Part shown: positions 35,201 to 44,013 of the stretch, in pieces
How the letters are laid out: every line of letters begins with the position of its first letter
How positions within the stretch are numbered: the first letter of the stretch is position 1
Source: Volvox africanus
Lineage: Eukaryota > Chlorophyta > Chlorophyceae > Chlamydomonadales > Volvocaceae
NCBI GenBank assembly: GCA_030268105.1
Contig: BSDZ01000013.1
Coordinates: forward strand, 1,221,001 to 1,285,000
Length of the DNA stretch: 64,000 nt
Reading direction: 5' to 3'
Notes under the pieces: model-generated
Database searches by the model: none
What the model was told of the DNA's origin: nothing
Seen by the model: only the letters and a program-made list of their open reading frames with translations
Made by a program: the position numbers and the translations under genes

Positions 35201-36290
35201 TGTTGCGCTGCCCAAAACTGAGGGAGGATACGATGCCGTGCTGGTCCTGGTCGACCGTTTCACCAAGATGGTCCACCTGGCCCCCACGACATCATCCTGC
35301 ACAGCTGAGCAAACGGCCCGTCTATTTTTCGACAATGTGGTACGTTTGCATGGGGTCCCCAAGTCCGTGGTATCTGACCGCGGCACTCAATTTGCAAGTA
35401 AGTTTTGGGGCGCCCTGGGGACTCTGGTAGGAATGCGGGTGAACCTGTCCACCGCCTACCACCCCCAATCTGATGGGCAAACAGAGCGTGTTAACCGTGC
35501 CCTGGGTGATATGCTCCGTAACTTTGCAGGACGCACCCCTACTGCATGGGATACCTACCTAGCCGCTGCTGAGTTTGCCATTAATAACGCTACTAACCGG
35601 TCCGTTGGTAATAGTCCGTTTTTCCTGAATTACGGTTTTAACCCTGCTTTGCCTGTTTGGCGGGAGTTGGACGTAAATGTTCCAGCTGCAAAAACGTTTG
35701 CTAAGTCTTTCGTGTCCCGACTAACTGACGCTAAAGCTTGCCTGGAAGCTGCACAGCAACGGGCTATGGACTATTATAACAAGTCCAAAAAGGACGTCAC
35801 GTTCACCAAGGGCCAGCTGGTTATGTTGAGCACGAAGAACCTTCGTTCCCTGGCTGATGGGTCTCGCAAGTTATTACCGCGCTTTGTGGGGCCTTATCCT
35901 GTCGTACGCATGGTAGGGTCGGTGGCTGTAGAGTTACAACTCCCATCTGACCTACGCATTCATCCCACATTTCATGTATCTCTCGTACGTCCATATCGGG
36001 GTACTCTGCCTGAGGCTAACGATAGCATCCCTCCTGTTACGGAAGCTAATCCCTCTACCTGGTTATCGGGTAAGCAGACCCTGTATGCTGTCGAACGTAT
36101 CCTAGATTATCGTGCACGACGTGTTGGCAAGGGCAGGCGTAAGCGCAATGTGCATGAGTACCTGGTTAAATGGTCTGGGTATTCATCTGAGCACAATAGC
36201 TGGGAACCGGCACGTAACTTCACCCCTGACATGAAACCCCTGCTTGATGAAGCTAGGCTGCGGGCACAGTCTAAGGACGGACCTCTCTGA
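32220..36290 (+). CDS. pol: Pol polyprotein: protease, RT, RNase H, integrase, chromodomain
   Basis: Same frame as gag and open from the base after its stop to TGA at 36288-36290; the first ATG is only at 32277. Taking residue 1 at 32268: aspartic protease ALADSGASDDFIS (Asp at about 199); reverse transcriptase from about 430, with GTLRMCIDYRGLN and the catalytic YLDD at about 559; RNase H with TDAS, EQEF and TDHKPL; integrase with an HHCC finger (LAGHPGC ... CDLCQRNK) and DDE core (SMDFIVALPKTEGGYD, VSDRGTQF, AYHPQSDGQTERVNR); then a GPYPVVR-type region and a C-terminal chromodomain (YLVKWSGYSSEHNSWEP). All catalytic residues are present. The chromodomain is expected to target integration to marked chromatin. 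Confidence 0.95.
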   Translation, partial: ELAQAGIEGSPPGVFAVGQMVAKCRAVRALLPSVLNQVEQVIGRRFSFDARTVRAGFDGFCNLFEPQGRPLSSANLGGHTILFTPSSLCELQKQLALFRACKRQHPDTSACILLPEYVSRRNPSFLSGMQRVLRFNPGTALFHSLDMAGEVVQLPGSPYSVDVWFAAPKSVQEGLPETEPCISVLCLPKAAALIGAGVPLITVSTAGRTFTALADSGASDDFISASVVTQLGLKPSPCSWSEVTLADGGKQAILGQVNLRLSAGPLRLNVRPYVLPELTDAATYILGSSTLAQYGAVLDYEAKSLRLRKGNLVCKVPFTTAGQPPDQMTPAPCFNYATTAICQHTEPEVVGRKAAVRMIRKGAHALLVRPKLHLNATSIPADATDPELEALLQEYADIFQEVPGKPPMRPVDHTIPLVPGAVPVSRPMYRLSPLELDEVKRQVTELLKKGMIRPSTSPYSAPILFVGKKDGTLRMCIDYRGLNAATVKNRYPLPRVDDLLDKLKDSAFFSSIDLQQGYNQIRIAESDIPKTAFRTPFGHFEYTVLSFGLTNAPATFQAVMDRIFRPYIDKFVICYLDDILVFSKTREEHIQHLRLVFEVLRREQLYAKRSKCHWAQPQVEYLGHIVSQGGIQMDPRKTAVVRDWPVPSNLQELRKFLGLTNYFRKFIERYSVIAAPLTNLTRKGAFSSPEAWTPACQEAFDALKRAISDDIILHFPDYSLPFRVEVITDASIHGTGAVLLQQGRPIAYTSKKFSGAETRYTTGEQEFLAVLHALKEWRCYLEGRPFALKTDHKPLTFLQGVPSLNRRQARWMEYLARFNFDWEYLSGSLNIADALSRHPSLHAAILAVSTRSRSQAKPNFVPSDFTKRLKQAYAADPWFTIHNNTGHLVQEHGLWIRSEGSHRQIVVPNDDSLRRELLSRFHDGPLAGHPGCTRLLELLRRQFWWPRMAKDTENYVLCCDLCQRNKAQSGKAHGHLQPLPIPDAPWESVSMDFIVALPKTEGGYDAVLVLVDRFTKMVHLAPTTSSCTAEQTARLFFDNVVRLHGVPKSVVSDRGTQFASKFWGALGTLVGMRVNLSTAYHPQSDGQTERVNRALGDMLRNFAGRTPTAWDTYLAAAEFAINNATNRSVGNSPFFLNYGFNPALPVWRELDVNVPAAKTFAKSFVSRLTDAKACLEAAQQRAMDYYNKSKKDVTFTKGQLVMLSTKNLRSLADGSRKLLPRFVGPYPVVRMVGSVAVELQLPSDLRIHPTFHVSLVRPYRGTLPEANDSIPPVTEANPSTWLSGKQTLYAVERILDYRARRVGKGRRKRNVHEYLVKWSGYSSEHNSWEPARNFTPDMKPLLDEARLRAQSKDGPL

Positions 36291-36345
36291 CGCTGTCCTA
36301 CTTCAACCTGTCTGCTCTCTTCTTATGCATCGGGACGCTGCATCT

Positions 36346-36358
36346 AGAGGGGGAACAA
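36346..36358 (+). promoter_or_regulatory. Polypurine tract
   Basis: AGAGGGGGAACAA lies directly before the 3' LTR and is the expected plus-strand primer. Confidence 0.8.
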
Positions 36359-36359
36359 T

Positions 36360-36781
36360 TGTTGTATCCTTAATGCATTTCGGTAATTCATTAAGATATA
36401 ATAATTATCTGTTTATTATTTTATAATATAATATATTTAATATCATATTAACTGTTTCATGTTTCCATCTGGCATTCGATTTGTGGATTTGGTCTCGGCT
36501 GTCGACGACCAATACTAACCGACTTCCTGAAACATCCGAACCTGTCGGTTACTCCATAACCTGTATGGAATGGGCCATTTACCGCCTGAATGGTAAATGG
36601 TGGAACATCTGGTTCCTGGTTCACTGAATCTCCGGTTGTAGTGGTGACTTCTGAAGGTCACGCCCGGTTCGAGGCCTTATGGTCTCTCAAGTACGACCTA
36701 GTCGGCGGCTCTACTTAATCGGGCTCTGGCACAACAACCGGTATCTTTTGATACCACCCTTCGTGGGTACCATATACAACA
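36360..36781 (+). repeat. 3' LTR of the intact gypsy element
   Basis: 422 bp with the same sequence as the 5' LTR, followed by the right copy of the GAGCC target duplication. Confidence 0.96.
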
Positions 36782-37083
36782 GAGCCACACTAGTTGGTGT
36801 CGTGAAGGAATGGTACGACCACTGGACCACCATTCAGGAGCACTTCACGTTCGAAGAGTTGACCAACGCGTTTCTCACTCGTTTTGCCCCAGGGAACCAA
36901 TCACAAATTGCTACCATGTATCGAGAGTTGCATGCAGGTACTTATCGAATGCGACCCAACGAATCCGTGGAGGCCTATCAATTACGTCTCGAAGACCTGA
37001 TAGCACCAATGGTTAGCTTTTCAGAGGGAGATTATATTTACTGGTTTCAACGAGGCCTCCTACTCACGTTAGCCCGAGCGAGT
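36782..37083 (+). mobile_element. Family A gypsy gag, right part
   Basis: Continues the gag frame broken at 30933. Reading across the insertion with one copy of the 5-bp duplication restores the frame (KCLFVGA then TLVGVVKEWYDHW). It shows FEELTNAFLTRFAP, MRPNESVEAYQLRLEDL and IYWFQRGL blocks of a retrotransposon gag. It is cut at 37084 by an LTR of another family. Confidence 0.85.
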
Positions 37084-38190
37084 TGTTGTATTACGGTTCA
37101 ATTATCGCCTACACGTAGGTCAATGCAACCCTACAAGGCGATAAGCGAACGTAATAAATGCACACTAGTTATGAATATATTTGCATATATTTAGCTAGTT
37201 TGATGCCATGCATTGCGACTTGCCACATTGCACTACCAGCCGCATCGCTGATACACCTAAGATACAAATGCTCAGAGATTATTATTATGGTTACTCCACC
37301 CTTGCGGGCTGGCGTGTATTATGGGGATCTCCGGAATTTTAACCGAGTGGGCACGCATACCTCAGCGTCTTCATCTGAGGCCGCTAGAGATCACCTGTTG
37401 TTTTGGTTACGCAGAGTTTCCTTGCTCTTTACGGCCCCTATCCATGTGCCAGCCCCTTTGGATCTACTGGCATTTAGGTGGGTATCAAACCACCCCGCAC
37501 AATCAGCCCAGTTACGGGCCTCAGATGCACACTTCACAGGCTATGCATTTAACCCTCTCAACCGCCGGGGGCAGACTCGGACCCAACTCCGTAGAATCGG
37601 GCTATCTAAGCTGCATTTCCCCCTACGCCATTTTTGCCCCGACCCAAATTCGAACTGACGACTTTGTGGTCGCAAGCCCGGACACATAGGGAATGACCGC
37701 GAGAGGCGAATACAAATGCTTAGAGAAGCATAGGCGCGTTACATAATTATGACATGAACAGTTAAGTAATAATATTTCGTATATTATTACTCCGTCACTG
37801 GCATGCATAATGTGCGAATGTGACGAGCATCTAAGTCGCAGTGGTCGATCGGCAACCGGATATCGCTATTCGGCCTCTTGCATCTTGCGGACGCCATGAA
37901 GGCTTAATTGTCGGAATATGCAGATATCAAAGCCCTGCGTTAGGGTTTATCACACTTAGGATTGACCTCCTAGTGTGAGTTGTACTGCATATCAATGTCG
38001 CGCGTATAATAGATGCGAGGACGGCCATGCAGAGCAGAACAACTTCGTATGCTATCGGAACACGCCTGTGTTCATCTGGATTATTGCTACTTGCTCTGCT
38101 ATTTCGGCCCGAGCTAAACCCGAGCTTCACTATTCACCATTCACCGTATGATGATCGCCGCCCGCTGGGTCTGATGGCCGATCATACCAT
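37084..38190 (+). mobile_element. LTR of a family C/D gypsy element, carrying a SINE
   Basis: Begins TGTTGTATTACGGTTC, related to the family C LTR start TGTTGTGCCACGGTTC. It shares internal stretches such as TAATAATATTTCGTATATTATTAC and the CCTAGTGTGAGTTGTACTGC region. A 431-bp SINE is inserted at 37279. The right end is lost where a copia LTR fragment begins, near 38195. Confidence 0.7.
37279..37709 (-). mobile_element. tRNA-related SINE with 17-bp target duplication
   Basis: 431 bp flanked by ATACAAATGCTCAGAGA (37262-37278) and ATACAAATGCTTAGAGA (37710-37726), one mismatch. On the minus strand the head holds a tRNA-like block (GGGCTTGCGACCACAAAGTC, then AGTTCGAATTT resembling a pol III B box). 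The body is unrelated and the 3' end is an ATAATAATAAT tail. A long target duplication, tRNA-like head and simple 3' tail are the marks of a SINE moved by a LINE. The A box is not clear. Confidence 0.72.
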
Positions 38191-38194
38191 TGCA

Positions 38195-38524
38195 AGCCTT
38201 GTGATCAATTATATATTAATTACAATAGATCTAACATATAGAACTTGAACAAGTCGCATGGAATTACTTGCATGCGAGCATTTGTACAACGGTGTCAGTT
38301 GTAGAATGCGTGCCAGTTTTGGATAGACGTAAGGCCCCCTTACGAGCTAGGCAGCGTTATTTAAGGCGCCTGAATAATTGAGACAGACACTTCTTCTTCC
38401 ATTGTAAGTTACTACTATAATGTAACTAGCAAGGAGTCACCCGTGCACTACGTGCCCTACGGCACCGTTACTCGGAGCTCGCCAATATAGCTACAACTAC
38501 CAGCTAGGCGAAGCCTCTGTTACA
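38195..38524 (+). mobile_element. Copia LTR fragment, 5' truncated
   Basis: Matches the inner and right part of the copia LTR (AGAACTTGAACAAGTCGCA, GGAGTCACCCGTGCACTACG) and ends correctly in CTCTGTTACA. Its first roughly 75 bases are missing. Confidence 0.78.
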
Positions 38525-39007
38525 AACCTGCTGAAGAGACATGGGCTCTAGTCGTGCACTTATAAAGACAGAGTGTGGGACTGTTTACTATAAAATCTTT
38601 GGTCAGCAAACTGTCGGCTCTTTTTGCCTACCGTTTGCACGCTCGTGTAGTTCGATAGGAGCGGTAATACAACCCACCAACGTGTCTGTAGGCTCGGAAG
38701 TGTGTAGACTTAGCGGCTTGATCCGTCCGGCGTTCGAATGTCCGTCGACCGCCACTGCATTCGGAGGCAACGTGGCTTCTCCTGCAACTCTCAGTGCCCG
38801 CTGGCAATGAAAATGCAGTCAATATTCAGGGACAGGCAACAAGGGCTGTAATTCGGAAATAGCGATGTGTAATAGTGTCCAATCCAGATCTTCAGCAAAG
38901 TTGTCTTGTGGTCTGTGGTGTCCGTCGCCATTGTTCGCCTTCGCAATAACCTACTTCCGGTGAGGGACAATGAGACAACGTGAATGGAACCATCTCGCAA
39001 CCAAATT
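38525..39007 (-). mobile_element. Gypsy leader fragment, minus strand
   Basis: On the minus strand, after the LTR at 39008-39685, a primer-binding-like segment is followed by ATGGCGACGGACACCAC, the same short leader frame seen in families A and C (see 42185 and 53080). It then decays without gag. Confidence 0.6.
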
Positions 39008-39685
39008 TGTTGTATCCTTCCTTCTTCGATCATGCACTGAATCTGCACATCTGAGTGTTAGCTACAAGTGCTTTGTGCTTACGAACAGCAAGGCACTCCA
39101 GTGCAAGTGTCATGACAGCTGAAGACTTTAGAACAAGGAAAGATTCAACTTACAATGATCCTTGATTACAGATTGTAGTTTGCCGTCAGACCCCACGGGC
39201 AGCATTCATCATACGGCTGAAGATGGTGTGCTGAAATAGCTCAGGCCAATAATAAATGGATATAACGTATGTATGTCAATGAGATGGAGTTAAGTAGGCG
39301 AGTACTTATCCAAAGTAGCATCGAGCCGACTTCGGTCTCTAGGCGGCCATCCTCGCACCTATCACGCTCACGATACAAATGTGCAGTACAAATCACACTG
39401 GATCCCGATCCTAAGTGTGAGTACTATCAGAGTACTCTCCTGAATATTGCGTAATTCATGATATTATTACTTGATGCATTATGCCATAATGGTCTCGGGC
39501 ATCGATGCCGACCTCGAGTCAAACATGTTGACCGACAGCATGATGTCACGAATGGTGATGCGGAATGTTAAATTAGCTAAATATATCCGAATATATCATG
39601 CTAGTATGATCATATCATGTTCATCCATGCTTTGGTAAACTCAAGCCAACTTCGGCATGGACAGTGATCAAACTGGCGTACAACA
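39008..39685 (-). mobile_element. Gypsy family A LTR, minus strand, shortened
   Basis: 678 bp between TGTTGTATCCTTCC and GGCGTACAACA; the inverse of the 806-814 bp LTRs but missing about 130 bases inside. It interrupts a plus-strand pol end that resumes at 39686. Confidence 0.8.
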
Positions 39686-40022
39686 CATGGCACGACACCT
39701 GTTTCCAATAACACTGATGCCCCTGCAGTAATGGAACCTGGTCCTGAGACCTGGATTGCAGGCAAGCAAAAGGTTTACGACGTGGAACGGATATTGGATT
39801 ATTGGGCTTGACGTGTAGGTCGACACCGATGCAAGAGGACGGTACACGAGTACCTGGTCAAGTGGACTGGTTACACAACTCATGGGAGCTGACATGCAAC
39901 TTTTCGCCGCATATGAAGCCCCTACTTGAGGAAGCTCGTCTACGTGCCACACAGACCCAATGATCTCTGCAGTCGATGCTGTACGATGCAGTGAGGACGC
40001 TTCATACGGGAAGGGGGATACT
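39686..40022 (+). mobile_element. Gypsy pol C terminus (chromodomain) and polypurine tract
   Basis: Frames show ETWIAGKQKVYDVERILDY and RTVHEYLVKWTGYT, the chromodomain of a family C-like pol, broken by stops and one frameshift. They are followed by GGGAAGGGGGATA (polypurine tract) and the LTR at 40023. Confidence 0.82.
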
Positions 40023-40833
40023 TGTTGTACCACGCTTTGATCTCCACCCATGCTGAAGTAGGCCCGAGCCTACCGAAGTGTGAGCAAACATGACATGGGC
40101 ATGCTAGCATGATATATTCATGTATCTAGCTAGATTAGCATTCCGCATCATTACTCATGACATCATGCTGTCAGTCAAACATGTTTGACTTGAGGGGACA
40201 CCGATGCACGACACCATTATGGCATAATCCATCAGGTAATAATATTTGATATATTATTACATCATTCATATCATGAATCAGGCGGAATGTGCGGAAATGT
40301 GATGATCACGATGGTTAATCGGCAACTAAATATCGATATTCGGACCTTTGCACCATGCATACGTTGCATTCATTTAATTCATGAATTACACGATATTCAG
40401 GAGAGTGCTCTGATAGTACTCACACGTGGGATCGGGATCCAGTGTGATTTGTACTGCACATTGGCATCACGAGCATGATAGGTGTGAGGACGGCCGCCTA
40501 GAGACCAAAGTCGGCTCGACGCTATTTTGGATAAGTACTCGTGTACTTAACTCTTTCTGATTGGCATATATACGTTATACTCATTTATTATCGGCCTGAG
40601 CTATTCTGGCATATCACCATCAGCCGTATGATGAATGCTGCCTGCGGGGTCTGACGGCAGACTACCATTCTGTAATTGAGGATTGTTGTAAGCTGAATCT
40701 TTCCTTGCTCTGAAGTCTTCCGCTGTCACATTGCTCGCATTGAAGTGCTTAGCTGTTTGTAAGCGCAAGGCACTTGTATCTAACACTCAGATGTGCAGGC
40801 ATAATGTATAAACAAAGAAGGAAGATAACAACA
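40023..40833 (+). mobile_element. Gypsy 3' LTR (variant A')
   Basis: 811 bp starting TGTTGTACCACGC and ending in a mutated terminus (GATAACAACA). It follows the polypurine tract, so it is a true 3' LTR of the chromodomain remnant on its left. Confidence 0.78.
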
Positions 40834-41298
40834 ATGCCCCTGGAGTTTCAGGTTCTACCCCAACTGAAAGCGGGCCAAAGTTCCTAAAGTAGAGGGCAGG
40901 GTGCCCCCATATTGATGGATGGTGCTGACCCCAATTTAAGTGACCTGCAAGCTAACCAGTAGTGGAGTTGATGTCTAAGTTGATTCGGCAGATTCCGCTG
41001 GATGCTGGTGGTGGGTGCTGAACCTGGGAAAACCGCTGATTTCGGAGAAGTCGGCATGGGAGACTGGATGAGGGTGCCCTGAAATACCGGGGAAGGTAGG
41101 GACTGCCAGGTTAGTGGCCACGGGTGATGTACCCCCCTATCCTACACACAACAACTAACTTAGAGTTTGACTTAACAGAAAGCACAGCCGAACTCACAGA
41201 GAGCAGGCTCTAAGTGTCACTAGACTAAATTCGTGAACATTACAAACCGGTGGTAGCCGCAGCGAAATGGTGGCGCTCAGCTCCTCAGGCAGTGTCTC
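40834..41298. other. Unassigned block between two gypsy elements
   Basis: 465 bases with no similarity to the surrounding LTR families and no gene-like frame. It is GC-richer than the LTRs around it. It may be the last piece of original host DNA in this nest or an unrecognised element. Confidence 0.4.
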
Positions 41299-42117
41299 TG
41301 TTCTGCCACGGTTCGTTTCCCGCCGATGTGTAGGTCAATGCGATGCTACGAGGCGAAGTGCTATTTTGATGAACTCATGAATGATCAATGCATATGAGTG
41401 AACTTGCATGATATAAATGTATTCTTATACATTTATATATGTATTTGGCATGTCACCATTATCCATCGCGACATCGCATCATGGCAAATCCGCCTAGCAT
41501 GCATGAAATCCCGAATCATTGAAGTGCGCATTATGCTCGTGCTATGAAACGATAAGTAATATTATTTGATATAATATTACTTCATTACAGCACACGTTGA
41601 GAGCGCCGCACTCATCACGAAACATGCCTTGCAACCGAATATCGTTATTCGGACCCTTGCATCATGTGAATGCCGGAAAGGCTTATCGGTTGTTATACAT
41701 GGACATCGCCTGTACGCAGTAGGGTTGTCCTCCTAGTGTGAATCGTACGGCATTGCAATGCTGCGAGTATAACAGATGCGAGGATGGCTAAGTAAGACAA
41801 GACATTCGATACCGGAGAACACTCGTGTGTTCAATATTATTATTGTTATACGCTCTTCTACTTAGCCCAAGCTAAGCCTGAACTTTGCTTATGACCGCCG
41901 TGTGATGATTGCTTGCTTCCGGCGCTGACAGCGATCTCATCCATTGCATCACTTCGGTCTGTAAGATTGTAAGTTATATCTCTTCTTGTCTTGAAGTCTT
42001 CCGCTGTCTCTGTTTGCTCTCGCTTGCCTTGCTGTACTTGCAAGTGCTCGTGCATCGGTGTCGAAAGCCTTCAGACGTGCAGATACTTATGAGCAAACCC
42101 GAAGGAGAGGTACAACA
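41299..42117 (+). repeat. Family C 5' LTR
   Basis: 819 bp beginning TGTTCTGCCACGG (one change from TGTTGTGCC) and ending GAGAGGTACAACA. It is followed by AATTGGTATTGAGACAGG, the primer-binding variant. Confidence 0.85.
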
Positions 42118-42184
42118 AATTGGTATTGAGACAGGTTCGTTGCCTAACTGTCTCTTTGTGTCAAATCGGAAGTAGGTTCTTTCT

Positions 42185-43183
42185 ATGGCGAGTTCCAGCG
42201 ATGAACCACGAGGACCGCTAGATACCTTCGCCGAAGACCTAGGCCACGCCGTATTGGACGCCGCTGCTTCCGGTTTGTAATCGTTTGTTTGCTTTTGTCT
42301 AGATTGCTGCACTTGTTGTGTAAGTGTACGCTCTGAGTTGCAGGTAATCTCAGCGCTCCGGCATTGCTTGCCGCGACGACTGAGACCGGCTTTCGACCAG
42401 ACCAGTTGGCAACTCTTATCGCCCAAACTACGGAGATTAAGACTCAGCTGGGCAAGTACCTGCTGACTTTGCTAAATCTCCTCAAGAGTACTGTCGGTAG
42501 GCTCACCGAATCGTTTTGTACTCTTGCCTTTGCGATAGAAGTCGTCTTCTATTACGCAAATCTAGGGTATTGCTTCGTGTTCCATGTCTACGGAACGCGA
42601 CGATACGCCGCTCACTAGCTTAGCTAGCCAACCCGATTTCGTTGTGGCTACTAGAGCTCCGGATAGAGGTCTTGAGACCGTTGGTACGCGAGCCACTCAA
42701 GAGCCCCTTGTCCTTCAGACCCCTGCTCACTTAATTGTGCCGCATTCAGCAGTTAATACGAATATGGACAACACTGCTGGACCACGGGTTCTACTGTTGC
42801 CTCAATCACAAGGGCACGCTGCCATTCCTGAGGTGATGAGATTGACAATTCCCGTTCCTAGGCTTAATATCTCGCTGGGTGAAAAGACACCAGGCCCTAG
42901 CAAAGCCGATGCAACTCGTGCGTACGTGCATGACGCTAAAAAGTATCTCCAGGCTGTTCATGGTGGCGACAATGATGGTGTCAGGTGTCTTTTCGTTGGT
43001 AACACCCTCGAGGGCTCAGCAAAGGACTGGTATCACGAATGGACCACCGCCCGGATCGAATATACTTTTGACGAGTTGATTTCCGCTCTGCTCGCACTGT
43101 TCGCTACTGAGGTGCAAGCACGTGATGTGGAGGCTGGTAAGGTTTTGGCGGCCGGTAGCTACCACATCCGTCGGGGTGAAAAT
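42185..43183 (+). CDS. Family C gag with a possible intron-bearing leader
   Basis: A short frame from ATG 42185 (MASSSDEPRGPLDTFAEDLG) closes after 31 residues at GGTTTGTAATC, a possible donor. A pyrimidine-poor GTTGCAG at about 42336-42342 could be the acceptor. The main gag frame starts at ATG 42584 and shows LTIPVPRLNIS, YVHDAKKYLQAVHGGDND, CLFVGNTLEGSAKDWYHEW and FDELISALLALF. It is cut by the inverted LTR at 43184, leaving gag truncated. Confidence 0.65.
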
Positions 43184-44013
43184 TGTTGTACCTCTCCTTC
43201 ATGTTTGCTCATAAGTATCTGCGCGTCTGAAGGCTTTCGACACCGATGCAAGAGCACTTGCAAGTACAGCAAGGCAAGCGCGAGCAAACAGAGACAGCGG
43301 AAGACTTCAAGACAAGAAGAGATATAACTTACAGTCTTACAGATCGAAGTGATGCAATGGATGAAATCGCCGTCAGCGCTGGAAGCAAGCAATCATCACA
43401 CGGCGGTGATAAGCGAAGTTCAGGCTTAGCTCGGGCTAAGTAGAATAGCGATTAGCAATAATAGTGTAGAACACACGAGTGTTCTCCGGTATCGAATGTC
43501 TTCATCTCCTACTTAGCCGTCCTCGCATCTGTTATACTCGTAGCATTGCGATGCCGTACGATTCACACTAGGAGGCCAATCCTAAGTGTGACAACCCTAC
43601 TGCGTATAGGCGATGTCCATGTATAACAACCGATAAGCCTTTCCGGCATTCACATGATGCAAGGGTCCGAATAACGATATTCGGTTGCAAGGCATGTATC
43701 GTGACGGGTGCGGTGCTCTCAACGTGTGCTGTAATGAAGTAATATTATATCCAATAATATTACTTATCGTTTCGTAGCACGAGCATAATGCGCACTTCAA
43801 TGATTCGGGATTTCATGCATGTTAGGCGGATTTGCCATGATGCGATGTCGTGATGGTGACATGCCAAATGCATATATAAATGTATACGAATACATTTATA
43901 TCATGCAAGTTCATTCATATGCATTGATCGTTCATGCGTTCATCAAAATAGCACTTCGCCTCGTAGCGTCGCATCGACCTACATATCGGCGGGAAACGAA
44001 CCGTGGCTCAACA
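43184..44013 (-). repeat. Family C LTR in inverted orientation
   Basis: 830 bp; reads TGTTGTACCTCTCC...CGTGGCTCAACA on the + strand, the reverse complement of the family C LTR. It lies between gag and integrase of a + strand element. Confidence 0.88.

Larger units (their letters stand above)
30934..36781 (+). mobile_element. Intact young Ty3/gypsy chromovirus (family B)
   Basis: Complete element of 5848 bp: 422-bp LTRs (30934-31355 and 36360-36781) that I find identical by eye, TGTTGTA...TACAACA ends, a primer-binding site, gag, one long pol frame and a polypurine tract. It is flanked by a perfect 5-bp target duplication, GAGCC (30929-30933 and 36782-36786). The pol order (protease, RT, RNase H, integrase, chromodomain) defines a Ty3/gypsy chromovirus. 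No disabling mutation is seen except the UAG between gag and pol, which may be functional. It is nested inside the gag of family A. Confidence 0.96.

Noticed and set aside
37640..37709. A tRNA gene at the head of the SINE
   Set aside because: Only the B-box half is tRNA-like. No acceptor stem or clear A box can be paired, and the unit is bounded by target duplications.
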